Shown: positions 37,994-47,410, numbered from the stretch's first letter. The stretch: DNA of 51,289 nt from SKVR01 sp964453995 (GCA_964453995.1 CAYVQC010000030.1:1-51289); one strand, 5' to 3'. Numbers and translations are program-made. Notes: generated by a model not told the origin, from the sequence alone.

Positions 37994-38758
37994 TTAATTG
38001 CTCATTTCCAGGCTCTTTTTGAGCTGGCCCATGAGGTCATCAACGGCGGTGGATTCTGGTTTTGGTTCGGGTTCGCTGATTTCCTTATCTTCTTTCTTGG
38101 CTTCAATAATCTTTTTGAGCTTTTTCTGATAAGTATCCTTGTATTTTTTCGGATCGAATTTCCCACTCATTTTGTCAATGAGTTCCAAGGCCATATCCAC
38201 TTCTTTTTTTAAAGGCTTTGTAGAGGGAATTTTCAACTCATCGGGTTTTCGTAATTCATCATAAAACCGCATCTGTGTAAGGTACATAACCTTTTCATCG
38301 GCCATGAGCAGTGCCAGGTGTTCACGGCTGCGCAACACAAACCGGCAAATACCCGATTTTCCCGAATCGAAGATAGCTTTTCGCAGCAGGTTGTAGGTTT
38401 TACCGGCACCTTTTTCGGGTTCAAGCAGGTAAGGTTTTTCAAAATACCTTGGGTTGATTTCTTCAGTTTGCACAAAGTCTTCGATCTCAATACTTTCACT
38501 TTTTCCTTTTTTAGCCCGCTGAAAATCAGCGTCGGTAAGCTCCACATAGTAGTCCTCTTCTTTGTAGCCTTTTACTATATTTTTCCATGGTACCTCATTT
38601 CCATCTTTCTTGCATATTCTCACATATTTGATGGGGCATTTGTCGCCTTTTCGCAACATATTCAGGTCGATGTCATGGCTTTGGGCACCGCTGTACAGTT
38701 TTACAGGGATGTATACCAGCCCAAAACTGATTCCTCCTTTCCATAATGGTCGTGGCAT
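37994..38758 (-). CDS. ku: Non-homologous end-joining protein Ku
   Basis: A 254-residue bacterial Ku that forms a homodimeric ring on DNA ends and recruits LigD. The N-terminal LWKGGISFGLVYIPVKLY, the core EEINPRYFEKPYLLEPEKGAGKTYNLL and the helical, Lys/Glu-rich C-terminus (KFDPKKYKDTYQKKLKKIIEAK) are standard. It is directly upstream of ligD, so the two form an operon. A topoisomerase IB gene lies 245 nt further upstream on the same strand. Confidence 0.97.
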   Translation of the reverse strand: MPRPLWKGGISFGLVYIPVKLYSGAQSHDIDLNMLRKGDKCPIKYVRICKKDGNEVPWKNIVKGYKEEDYYVELTDADFQRAKKGKSESIEIEDFVQTEEINPRYFEKPYLLEPEKGAGKTYNLLRKAIFDSGKSGICRFVLRSREHLALLMADEKVMYLTQMRFYDELRKPDELKIPSTKPLKKEVDMALELIDKMSGKFDPKKYKDTYQKKLKKIIEAKKEDKEISEPEPKPESTAVDDLMGQLKKSLEMSN

Positions 38759-39003
38759 AATAGTTTTGTTTCAGTTTCTGTGAATGATGTAATGTATCCT
38801 GCAGTTTGCCGGATAGCCTGAGTGATGTATGATATAGCAGCCTGCCGATGCAGTTAAAAAACTGTACCACAGCATGTCACTATCAGTGGTGTTGTAATTA
38901 TTGTATTGAATACAAGGGATTTAGCAGCGGGGAGGGGATTGAAAGCAAGCAGAGCCCTTGTGGTATTGTAGAAGAATGGCCACAATAAACCCACCCTGAT
39001 GAA
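38759..39003. other. Spacer between topoisomerase IB and ku
   Basis: A 245-nt non-coding stretch that should hold the ku-ligD promoter. It contains a 15-nt palindrome at 38901-38915. No TAnnTTTG element was found on the minus strand. Confidence 0.4.
38901..38915. promoter_or_regulatory. Palindrome upstream of ku-ligD (operator candidate)
   Basis: TTGTATTGAATACAA has two perfect 7-nt arms around one central base, 143 nt before the ku start. It is the right size for a dimeric regulator. No known motif is assigned, and such a short AT-rich palindrome could be chance. Confidence 0.25.
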
Positions 39004-40026
39004 TCAACCGATTATGGCAAGGGCCACTTTCTCTTCAAAATCCAATAAATTGGACGTAAGGGAAATCTTATACCTGTGGGGCGAAAAGTGAAAACTGTCC
39101 AATGCGTCAAGAACCCCGGGGTGGATATAGTATTTTTCGCACGTGGCAATGGTATTGTTCAGTATGGCAGCCACCTCCTTTACAATAGCCCTTCTCAGGT
39201 TAAGGCGGGGATTCTCTTTTACCCTTTTTTTTGCATGGGGGTACCTTTTGATCGCCGACACCGTGGCACCCCAGGTTCTGAAGTTTTTGCTGGTAAAGGA
39301 ATCACCTGTTATGTTTTTCAAATATTCATTTACATCGTAGGAATTTACCGGTGTCATACTTCCGTTGTCGTTTTTGTACCGGAATATTTCATGCCCCGGT
39401 AAGTCGGAGCACTCTTTTACCAGCTTCACAAATCGTTTATTGCTAATCCTTACAATATGTTCTTTCTTGTGTTTTCCCTTGTACTTAAAAACGGCCCCGC
39501 GTGAACCCACGCTGAGATGCCTGCGCCTGAGGGTAGTAAGACCGTGGGTTTGGTTCATGTGCAGGTATTCCTTGTTCCCGATCCGGATGTAGGTTTCATC
39601 GAGAATACCAATGATCAGGGCAATTACCCGTTCACGGGTCCACTGGGGCTGGTCAAGGTCTTTTTGAATTCTTTTCCTGATACCTGGTAATGCATAGCCA
39701 AAAGCCGCCAGATTGTCAAATTTGGTTTCCTGCTGGAACCGGTTCCAGCTGTCATGGTAAAGATATTGTTTCCGACCCTTGTTATCTATTCCGGTGGCCT
39801 GCAAATGCCCCCTGGGGTCAGGGCATATCCATACCTCTTTCCAGACGGGAGGGATGGCGATGTTTTTTATCCTGTCAATAAGACTTTTGTCGGTGATTCT
39901 GTTGCCTTGTTCATCGAAAATGGTAAATCCTCGGCCATGCCTTCTTCTGCTGTAGCCGGGATATTCATCACTGAAGTGAATCAATGCCGGGTAATGGTCG
40001 GTTTGGTTCTTTGCTTTGTTGCTCAT
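39004..40026 (-). CDS. DNA topoisomerase IB (poxvirus-like)
   Basis: A 340-residue eukaryote/virus-type topoisomerase IB, which relaxes supercoils through a 3'-phosphotyrosyl intermediate. Motifs: the N-terminal GRGFTIFDEQG, then IRIGNKEYLHMNQTHGLTTLRRRH (Arg168 in the active-site set) and KNFRTWGAT (Arg250). The catalytic Tyr300 is in EKYYIHPGVLDAL. Length matches bacterial homologues. It is on the same strand upstream of ku and ligD, but the 245-nt gap suggests a separate promoter. Confidence 0.95.
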   Translation of the reverse strand: MSNKAKNQTDHYPALIHFSDEYPGYSRRRHGRGFTIFDEQGNRITDKSLIDRIKNIAIPPVWKEVWICPDPRGHLQATGIDNKGRKQYLYHDSWNRFQQETKFDNLAAFGYALPGIRKRIQKDLDQPQWTRERVIALIIGILDETYIRIGNKEYLHMNQTHGLTTLRRRHLSVGSRGAVFKYKGKHKKEHIVRISNKRFVKLVKECSDLPGHEIFRYKNDNGSMTPVNSYDVNEYLKNITGDSFTSKNFRTWGATVSAIKRYPHAKKRVKENPRLNLRRAIVKEVAAILNNTIATCEKYYIHPGVLDALDSFHFSPHRYKISLTSNLLDFEEKVALAIIG

Positions 40027-40574
40027 GGAATAAAGATGCAGGATTATTATGGGCCGGGATGATTCTTGGCGGCCTGATACTCTTCATTATCTTAAACAAT
40101 TATCCATCCTTACACACGCTCTGTGAAGGCAAGATTGTGTTGCATCCCGCCAATAATGGCCCTTTGGGGCTTTGGGTTCGTTGTGCAGGCTGGTTTGCCA
40201 GCGGGCCTGGTGTGGATTTAGCACCCCATGATGTTTACAATAATCGCATGGTTGCTTGCCATTTTGTTGCAAAAGCACTTACTTTTCAGGGTTGCCTGGC
40301 CTGGCCTCAGGTGGTAGCAGAGGAAACATGTTGCTGACGATTGATGAAGGAAAAAGGTTGTTTGGCATGCTGGCGGGTTACTGGTACTTTTGTCGCTGAT
40401 GTGAATGGTACTGTATTTGCCCCTACGTGCAGAAACTTACATAATCGGTAGATCTCATGCCAAGGACGAGGGGTTGTAACAGCATCGCACCTTGACCATG
40501 TGGAGGGAAACAGCGCAGATCTTTTGGTGCAGACTATGGTGCCGTAACCGGTTTTCAAACCAAATTATCATACA
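40027..40574. other. 548-nt region without a recognisable gene
   Basis: Between divergent topoisomerase IB and a lipoprotein gene. Short frames exist on both strands but none has a recognisable domain. A TACTTTTG at 40385-40392 (plus) could be a -7 element for the gene at 40575, implying a leader of about 180 nt. Base composition is not as AT-rich as other spacers here, so it may be a degraded gene or an unrecognised RNA. Confidence 0.35.
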
Positions 40575-41174
40575 ATGAAAAGACATATAACTTTCCTGGT
40601 GGCAGTATCACTTGCATTACTCCTTATACCGGCATGTGATCAGGCCTACCGGGCAGATACCACCAACCTGGAAGACATCAGAAAAGACTGCAGGGAAGTG
40701 ATACAAATGATTGATGAAACTCTTTACCAGGAAGATGTTGATCAGTTCAAAAAAAATATGCGTGATGTGCTGGGCAGGCTCAACCAGATGCTTGATGCCT
40801 ACCTGGATGAAATGGACAATACCGGGCAACAACTGGACAAAAATGCACGGGATCTCGTTATCGAACTGAAAGAGAAAAGGGTTGAAACAGCCTTTAAACT
40901 GGCGCTTTTGGAAACGGTTGACCCTGTCCGGGATGCAGGGAGTAGGGGGAATGGAAATACCAATGCAGCTGCTGAAAGGTTTTCCCAAAATGATACAGCG
41001 TTTGTGCGCACTCCTTCCCAGGGCGGCCAATATGAAGAAACCACTACCGAAATTCAGATTCGCCACGGACAGGAACTGATGGTGGATATGCGGGAAGATC
41101 TTCGCTATATGAAAATCCGCCTGGAGGAGTTCTTACAGGCCATTTTATACGATGTGGGTAGCCGGGAACACTAA
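40575..41174 (+). CDS. Predicted lipoprotein, function unknown
   Basis: A 199-residue protein. The signal sequence MKRHITFLVAVSLALLLIPAC gives lipidation at Cys21. The remainder is charged and helical (about 28-125 and 155-195), with a Gly/Asn/Ser-rich break (about 120-150). No domain is recognised. The helical, Leu-spaced pattern fits a coiled coil or four-helix bundle. It stands alone, facing the Sua5 gene convergently. Confidence 0.65.
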   Translation: MKRHITFLVAVSLALLLIPACDQAYRADTTNLEDIRKDCREVIQMIDETLYQEDVDQFKKNMRDVLGRLNQMLDAYLDEMDNTGQQLDKNARDLVIELKEKRVETAFKLALLETVDPVRDAGSRGNGNTNAAAERFSQNDTAFVRTPSQGGQYEETTTEIQIRHGQELMVDMREDLRYMKIRLEEFLQAILYDVGSREH

Positions 41175-41262
41175 TGATTCCTTCTGAATAGCATAGATTG
41201 TGACGGGTCGAAAGACTTCTTTGATTTTATGAAGATCAGCAATGGGTCAGCTCCTGCCGGGG

Positions 41263-42219
41263 TCAGGCCTTGCCTTCCTCCTTCCAGCTGAACTCTGCCT
41301 TTCGCAACCTGTCCATTATGGCTTTACCGATTCCGGTTTCGCTTACTGGTTCGGCGATGATCAGTTCCACTTCATCATCATCCTCAAAAGTGTGCATGGC
41401 TTCAAACATGTTTACAGCATAATCCTTCAGGTCTTCTTTTTCCGAAACCCGGATCACCTTTTTAAACCCTTCTTCCAGCTTTTGGGTGAAAGAGATCAGT
41501 CCTGCCTTAGTTTTGTCTGTTTGCAGGGCAGGATCGGCAATCAACAGTTTTTTGCGCGGGCTATAGTGGGATTTTAGCATGCCGGGTGCAGACAATGCTT
41601 CAACTTCAGATTGTGCATCAAAGGGTACCAATGTTTCCAGCTCTTCCTGGGTGATGATGCCATTGCGAAGGATCTGGAAGCCATGATCGGTAAACTTAAT
41701 AATGGTGGATTCAATTCCAACAGTGGTTTTTCCTGCTTCCAGGATGAAATCTACTCCGGGTAGTTGTTTTTTAACATGGGCAGGCGAGGTAGGGCTGATA
41801 CGCCCAAACTTGTTGGCACTGGGGGCAGCAATGGGGCAGCCCGACTTTCGTATCAGTTCCAAAGCAACCTCATTGCCCGGCATTCTTATCCCTACGGTTG
41901 CCAGGCCTGCTGTAACAATATCGGGCACCTTATCGCTTTTGGGCAAAACCATGGTGAGGGGGCCCGGCCAGAATTTCTCTGCCAGTTTGTAAACCCGTTC
42001 GTCAGTGCCTGTAGTGAGTTGTTCCAGTTGTTGGATGCTGGCAATATGGATGATCAAAGGGTCGAAGGAAGGGCGTTCTTTGAGTTCAAATATTTTTGCC
42101 ACTGCCAGGGGATCCAAAGCATTTGCGCCCAGCCCGTAAACAGTTTCGGTGGGAAATGCTACCAGCTTTCCTTCCCTGATATAGTGCGCCGCTGTTTCAA
42201 GATTGCTTAACAGGTTCAT
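41263..42219 (-). CDS. Threonylcarbamoyl-AMP synthase (Sua5/YwlC type)
   Basis: A 318-residue cytosolic enzyme making threonylcarbamoyl-AMP from threonine, bicarbonate and ATP for the t6A37 modification of ANN-reading tRNAs. The YrdC domain (about 10-200) has the motifs FPTETVYGLGANALD, ELKERPSFDPLIIHI, PGPLTMVLPKSD and APSANKFGRISPTSPAHV. A C-terminal Sua5 domain (about 210-318) makes it the long form. Its start lies within the end of the upstream MFS gene (23-nt overlap), so the two are co-transcribed. Confidence 0.94.
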   Translation of the reverse strand: MNLLSNLETAAHYIREGKLVAFPTETVYGLGANALDPLAVAKIFELKERPSFDPLIIHIASIQQLEQLTTGTDERVYKLAEKFWPGPLTMVLPKSDKVPDIVTAGLATVGIRMPGNEVALELIRKSGCPIAAPSANKFGRISPTSPAHVKKQLPGVDFILEAGKTTVGIESTIIKFTDHGFQILRNGIITQEELETLVPFDAQSEVEALSAPGMLKSHYSPRKKLLIADPALQTDKTKAGLISFTQKLEEGFKKVIRVSEKEDLKDYAVNMFEAMHTFEDDDEVELIIAEPVSETGIGKAIMDRLRKAEFSWKEEGKA

Positions 42220-43378
42220 TTCTTTTGAGTTTGATAAAGTGATCTAAAAAAAGCAGGCTACCCAGCAGGCTTATTCCGGAAGCCAGGTATATGGCATTGG
42301 TATAGGATCCTGTAAGATCGTATAAAAACCCTCCGCTGAGCGGGCCGGCAAACCCTGCTATAGCATAGCCGATGAAAACATAAGGATAAATGATGCCAAG
42401 ATTCTGCAACCCAAATACCTGCGCGCTTTCCTTGGCAAAAAGAACAAAGTTTCCACCAAAACCAAATCCGATAAGCACGCTGAGAATCATATAGGAAATG
42501 TCGGTAAGGGTAAAAAGGTTGAGGGCAACAATGGCCAGGGCCTGGAGCAGGAGGGCAGAAAATATGCTAATGCTTGCACCCCAGTGGTCGCTCAGGAAAC
42601 CCCAGGTGAGCCTGCCCGAGAAATTGGCCATGGCAAACAGGGAAACCCCCAGCACCAGGTTGTGGTTGGAGATGTCGTATTGCCCCCCGATAATTCGCAA
42701 ACTGCCAATGATAAGCAAGCCGGCGAAAGTACCAAGGAATATACCAAGGAAGAGTTTCCTGAAAATGGGTGTGCGAATGAATGGTGTAGCTTTAATACGC
42801 TCAAGCTGAATACCTGGTGCTCCCGGAGCCTGGTAGATCAGATTGGATAAAACAAAAATGATCAGACCATAGCTGATGCCGATAATTTTTAGCAGTTGAA
42901 GCACATCCCTGCCACTGTCAAGGATTCTTTCAGCAATGAGTGACATAAAAACTGCACCTAACCCAAAACCTGCTGCCGCGATGCCTGTAACGAGTCCTTT
43001 TCTGTCGGGGAACCATTGAACGGGTGTGGTAAGGGCCATCCAATAACCAAAACCGGTGGCAATACCGGCCAAAAGCCCTACGCCTGTGAGCATAACAATG
43101 AAATTTCCCTGGGAATGGCTCGCCAGCAAATACCCCAAAAAGAACAACAGACCTGAAATAAAACCATAATACCTGTGTTTTATCCTGTTGCTGATCCTGC
43201 CGGCAAGTATCATGGTAACGGGAAATATGGCAATTACAGCTCCGAATATTACCTGCGACTGGGAACCAGAGAAATCATAGTGTTCTATCAGCTCTGCGGC
43301 AATGATGCTCCAGGCATACACGCTGCCTATACACAGCATAATTACAAACGATGCAAGTAAAGTAAGGTGTTTTTTCAT
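42197..43378 (-). CDS. MFS transporter, OFA (oxalate/formate antiporter-like) family
   Basis: A 393-residue, 12-helix transporter. The N-terminal LCIGSVYAWSIIAAELIEHY is characteristic of OFA-family proteins, which exchange small carboxylates in characterised members. Other marks are GRISNRIKHRYYGF in loop 2-3 and GRLTWGFLSDHWG in the second half. The substrate here is unknown. It is 12 nt after the DUF6671 gene and overlaps the Sua5 gene by 23 nt, forming a three-gene operon. Confidence 0.87.
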   Translation of the reverse strand: MKKHLTLLASFVIMLCIGSVYAWSIIAAELIEHYDFSGSQSQVIFGAVIAIFPVTMILAGRISNRIKHRYYGFISGLLFFLGYLLASHSQGNFIVMLTGVGLLAGIATGFGYWMALTTPVQWFPDRKGLVTGIAAAGFGLGAVFMSLIAERILDSGRDVLQLLKIIGISYGLIIFVLSNLIYQAPGAPGIQLERIKATPFIRTPIFRKLFLGIFLGTFAGLLIIGSLRIIGGQYDISNHNLVLGVSLFAMANFSGRLTWGFLSDHWGASISIFSALLLQALAIVALNLFTLTDISYMILSVLIGFGFGGNFVLFAKESAQVFGLQNLGIIYPYVFIGYAIAGFAGPLSGGFLYDLTGSYTNAIYLASGISLLGSLLFLDHFIKLKRNEPVKQS

Positions 43379-43390
43379 TCTTTTTCAACT

Positions 43391-44233
43391 TTAGGGGTTA
43401 CAAAAATCACAGTACTGGGGGTCTTCTGCCTTCTTTTCAAAGGGAAACATTTTTTCCTGTTGAAAATTGCATTTATGACAACGGTAAATGTGCTTTAGTG
43501 TTGACCGTGTTGGCAGTCCGCACATGGCACATGGCAAGCCCTTCGGGGCATCCTCTACACCAAAACCCGGGGTGCTGCATTGCGGACATATAGATTTTAT
43601 TTTACTTACCAGCTTATGCGTAAGTGTTTCAATAACTTTCATCCGCGTAGGATTATGCATTGCACGCATATCCGTTTCAGCATATGCTGCACCATCAGCA
43701 TTTTTTATTTTGTGGTAATTTTGGATCAATTCTTCCCGGGAACGATTTTCCTTGGTCATGCCAGAGAAATTGTTTTTGGCCTTTTTTAGTATTATCCCGT
43801 GAGAGGGAAACCCAATTTTGGTGGCAAATACGATGAGGTCATCAACAGATCTTATTTCAGCTGCATCAAAGTTTGTTTCCAGGCTGAGTTCTCTTTCAAT
43901 GATCTCAATCCCATTATCACGGTCGGTGAGCATAATCATTTCGTCGTCGGCAGGGGCAAAAAAAATACCGGGGTGAGCACCAAAAGATCCTTCGTTGGCT
44001 ACAGCTATATTTATACCGGTAGCATCCATTGCCATCCGGCACTTACTGCGCAAAATAGCAACAGGATCACCGATTCTTTCCACTTCACCGGAAAACGTTC
44101 CCAGCAGGTCGGTATCCAGATCTTGTGGGGTAATACAAACCAGGCCCAATTCTTTTTCAAGAAGGGGAGCAATTACCAGATCCTTTTTGTGCTTTGTTGC
44201 TATTACAGCCTTTCTGCCTTTAAAAAAATCCAT
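43391..44233 (-). CDS. DUF6671-family protein with zinc-ribbon-like C-terminus
   Basis: A 280-residue protein of unknown function that I recognise as DUF6671. The N-terminal half (about 1-170) is an alpha/beta domain with KAVIATKHKKDLVIAPLLE and ANEGSFGAHPGIFFAPADDE, the conserved acidic/His region. The C-terminal part has four CxxC pairs (CPQC, CAMC, CHKC, CDFC) that should bind one or two zinc ions as ribbon domains. It is first in an operon with an OFA transporter and Sua5. The family name comes from recall; no function is inferred. Confidence 0.72.
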   Translation of the reverse strand: MDFFKGRKAVIATKHKKDLVIAPLLEKELGLVCITPQDLDTDLLGTFSGEVERIGDPVAILRSKCRMAMDATGINIAVANEGSFGAHPGIFFAPADDEMIMLTDRDNGIEIIERELSLETNFDAAEIRSVDDLIVFATKIGFPSHGIILKKAKNNFSGMTKENRSREELIQNYHKIKNADGAAYAETDMRAMHNPTRMKVIETLTHKLVSKIKSICPQCSTPGFGVEDAPKGLPCAMCGLPTRSTLKHIYRCHKCNFQQEKMFPFEKKAEDPQYCDFCNP

Positions 44234-44454
44234 ACGGCCTTTTATCTAGTTGTACTGCCAGATCGCCTGCTTTTAGGTGCCTTTCTGTTCATACACCACT
44301 TTAGCAGGTAAGAAGCCTGTGGCCCGTTTCACAATAAAGTTTGGCGATCAATCCTCACAGGCACACAGAACTTTTCATATTCAATAATCCTGTGAATATG
44401 CCGGCAAAAATAATCCCTTTTTTGGACTTTTTACTTTTACGGGTGGGGAGAGCG

Positions 44455-44462
44455 TATTTTTG
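44455..44462 (+). promoter_or_regulatory. Putative -7 element for the GH20 gene
   Basis: TATTTTTG matches TAnnTTTG and would give a leader of about 185 nt that includes the G-free tandem repeat. Confidence 0.35.
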
Positions 44463-44510
44463 TGCGTATACCGGGCCTGGGGTGGCCAGTATGGAATGGC
44501 TTTCTTCCAG

Positions 44511-44591
44511 TCTTAAAATCCAAAAATCTTCCCATTTCCCCATCCCATAATCTTAAAATCCAAAAAATCCTTCCATCCCACCATCTTATAA
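44511..44591. repeat. Two-copy 40/41-nt tandem repeat with no G on the plus strand
   Basis: Copy 1 (44511-44550) and copy 2 (44551-44591) both open with TCTTAAAATCCAAAAA and continue with C/T-rich sequence ending CATAA or TATAA. The whole 81 nt contains no G on the plus strand. It lies in the leader before the GH20 start. Confidence 0.75.
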
Positions 44592-44653
44592 GCCCAAAAC
44601 CGAAACCTCATTGCTTTGCCTGCGTTAAAAAAGATATAGAAAACTTTACCATC

Positions 44654-47208
44654 ATGATCCCTGATAAGAGCCTGCTCAAACCACTAACTTTTCTGGTCAT
44701 TGCTTTGTGTAGCATCTCATGCACCAGCAGCAAATTTCCCCGTCCTGCCCAAATTGATATTTCCTGGGAGGTGATCAGCAATACCTACAAGGAAGAGCCC
44801 GGTGTAAAAGCGAGGTTTATCATTCGCAATAACAGCGAGGAAAGCCTTGATGGCAGCAACTGGGAACTCTACTACAACCAGACCCCACGAACCGTTCTGC
44901 ACACCCATGCACAAGCCAATGCCACCGTAGAACATATCAACGGCGACTGGTACCGCATTGTTCCGGCTGAGGACTTTTTGCTGGAACCGGGGCAGCAAAA
45001 AGAAATTGTTTATGAATCGAATTTCTGGTGGATCAAGCAAACAGATGCACCCCACGGCCTGTATTTTGTATTTACGGCTGCCGATGGCAAACAAACCATT
45101 ATGGAACCAGCCAACTTTACTGTACTTCCTTTTGAACGGCCCGAACAACTCACCCGCCACAAACGTGACAACGAACCTGTTCCTAACCCCCAGCTTTCAT
45201 ATTACCTCAATAAAGACCTCTCCTTGCTGCCCCCACAGGAATTGTTGCCCGTTATCCCTGAGCCCTTTTTCTATACCTCGGCAGAAGATAGTGTTTGTAT
45301 GGATATACCCCCGGTAATTTATCATGACGAAAAGCTTGATTTCAGCGCCCGCATATTGCAACAGCAAATGAAGCAATTTACTGGTATGGAAGTTTCATTA
45401 CACTCTTCAGTACCCGGTGATTCTGCAGGTATTCACCTGGCGCTGGACCGGAGCCTTTCAGTTGATGGGAAAACTACCGAGGTTTATACGCTTGAAGTTA
45501 CCGGGCAAGGTTTTATCTCCATTACCGGTTCCGATCCTGCAGGGGTATTCTACGGCGTGCAAAGCCTGGTGAGCCTTTTGGCCAACCAGCCCGCACAGGA
45601 GGCCGGTGCTCAATTTTGTATTCCCGTGATCCGTATCGAAGATGCACCCCGTTTTTCCTGGCGGGGATTGCACGTGGATGTGGCGCGTAACTTTCACACA
45701 GCAGAAAGCCTCAAAAAGGTGATCGATATCATGGCTTTTTACAAGCTCAACACCTTGCATCTTCACCTTACCGACGATGAAGGATGGAGACTACAGATAG
45801 AGGCCCTCCCCGAACTTACATCCGTAGGTGCTCACAGGGCACATACCACCCCTGGTTCTCCGGCATTGCATCCTGCCTATGGATCTGGGCCTGTAGCAGG
45901 GCTTGAAGGCCGCTATGGGAGCGGCTACTACAGCCAGGAAGAGTTTGAAGAGATTCTGCGATATGCCACTGAGCGACACGTTACTGTAATCCCTGAGATA
46001 AATATGCCAGGTCATGCCAGGGCTGCCATCATGGCCATGGAAGCCCGTTACCAGAGGTTGCTGGATGAAGGCGACCAGGAAGCGGCCAAAAAATTCCGGC
46101 TGATTGACCCACAGGAAACATCGCAGTACATGTCGGCCCAGCTTTATAACGACAATGTAATAAATGTAGCCAGTGAATCGGTATACCAATTTGTTGAAAC
46201 TGTGGTGGATGAGATCATAGAGATATATGCCCGGGCAGAAGCCCCTCTGCAGATCATTCATATGGGGGGTGATGAGGTACCGGCAGGAGCCTGGTCGCAA
46301 TCGCCCATGATTGAGGAAAAGTTGGAACAGCTGCCTCATATAGATAAACCGGCCAATATGCACACCTATTTTACGGGCAGGGTTATGGACATACTTCGTG
46401 CCCGCGGGTTGAAGATGGCCGGCTGGGAAGAGGTTGCCCTGAAAACTACCCCCGGCGGCTCGCATGTTCCCAATGTGGAGTTTGTGGGGGGAGATCTCAT
46501 TCCGTTTGTGTGGAACAATTTGTGGGGTGCCCAGGATCTGGCTTACCGCCTTGCCAACAGGGGTTTTCCCGTGGTATTGAGCCACGTTACTGCCCTGTAT
46601 TTCGATCTTGCCTACAACAAAGATCCCCTGGAGCCTGGTTTGTATTGGGCCGGATTTGTAAATACGTACAGTGCCTGGCACTACAGTCCGCTAAACGTTT
46701 TCTCCACTACCCTTAAAGACAACATGGGACGCATCATTGAACCCGAAACCGAGTATATGGGTATGGAGCGGCTGCTGCCCGGCGCCAGGGAAAATATCCT
46801 GGGAATACAGGGACAGCTGTGGAGCGAAACCATCATTGGGCCGCAACGATTGGAGTATTACCTTCTTCCAAAACTGTTAGGCCTGGCGCAATCGGCATGG
46901 GGTGCCGAGAGAACCTGGGAAAGCATGGCGATTACCCGCAGCCGCAATGAGCTGGTTCGAAAACAGTGGAACGTTTTTGCCAATACACTTGGCCAGCGGG
47001 AGTTGGCTAAACTGTCACAGCTATTCGGCGGGTATCACTACCGCGTGCCACTACCCGGGGCTACCATCAGGGAGGGAATCCTCAGGGCCAACACCGAATT
47101 CCCCGGCCTGACGATCCGCTTTACCCTCGACGGTTCCCAACCCCATGCAGGCTCAACCCTCTATACCGAACCTGTGCCCATTGCCGCAGATGTGGTAAAG
47201 TTGAAAGC
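44654..47208 (+). CDS. GH20 beta-N-acetylhexosaminidase lipoprotein, 3' end lost in gap
   Basis: 851 residues are visible before the N gap. The signal sequence MIPDKSLLKPLTFLVIALCS with Cys23 (SISC) predicts a lipoprotein. Then come a CHB_HEX-like beta domain (about 30-165; SWEVISNTYKEEPGVKARF), a GH20 N-terminal domain (about 195-345) and the catalytic barrel (about 350-740). The acid/base pair is Asp540-Glu541 in HMGGDEVPAGAW, with HLHLTDDEGWRLQIE and PEINMPGHARA as flanking motifs. The C-terminal part (IRFTLDGSQPHAGSTLYTEP) is the start of a chitobiase-type C-terminal domain. It removes terminal GlcNAc/GalNAc from glycans or chitin fragments, probably at the cell surface or in the periplasm. 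Confidence 0.92.
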
Positions 47209-47308
47209 NNNNNNNNNNNNNNNNNNNNNNNNNNNNNNNNNNNNNNNNNNNNNNNNNNNNNNNNNNNNNNNNNNNNNNNNNNNNNNNNNNNNNNNNNNNN
47301 NNNNNNNN
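47209..47308. other. Assembly gap of 100 Ns
   Basis: Exactly 100 Ns, the usual placeholder for a gap of unknown size. It cuts the GH20 gene on the left and abuts a dispersed repeat on the right, so the repeat probably broke the assembly. Confidence 0.98.
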
Positions 47309-47410
47309 TTGCGCTGTCATCACCGCCTGACCTTTTAAATCCCTATTTAGCGCAGCACTTTTCTTTTAAAACCATTTTTACGTCTACCATGCTGCCAGCG
47401 CTACGCGCCT
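47309..47410. repeat. Dispersed repeat, copy A
   Basis: Opens with TTGCGCTGTCATCACCG, has TAGCGCAGC in the middle and ends with CTACCAT...CAGCGCTACGCGCCT. The same opening and end occur at 51186-51289. The GCGC-rich segments are partly self-complementary. Confidence 0.75.

Larger units (their letters stand above)
44234..44653. other. Intergenic region upstream of the GH20 gene
   Basis: A 420-nt divergent spacer. It holds candidate -7 elements for both sides: TATTTTTG on plus at 44455 and TATTTTTG on minus at 44405-44412, the latter about 170 nt before the DUF6671 start. It also holds a 40-nt tandem repeat. The open frame through 44462-44653 is not counted as coding because the lipoprotein signal starts at 44654. 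Confidence 0.5.

Noticed and set aside
39984..40337. 117-codon plus-strand frame beyond topoisomerase IB
   Set aside because: It overlaps the topoisomerase start antisense and has no recognisable domain or promoter.
44462..44653. 64-codon extension upstream of the GH20 start
   Set aside because: It consists of the G-free tandem repeat and would bury the lipoprotein signal, so the ATG at 44654 is preferred.
45791..46681. 296-codon minus-strand frame
   Set aside because: Antisense shadow of the GH20 catalytic domain.
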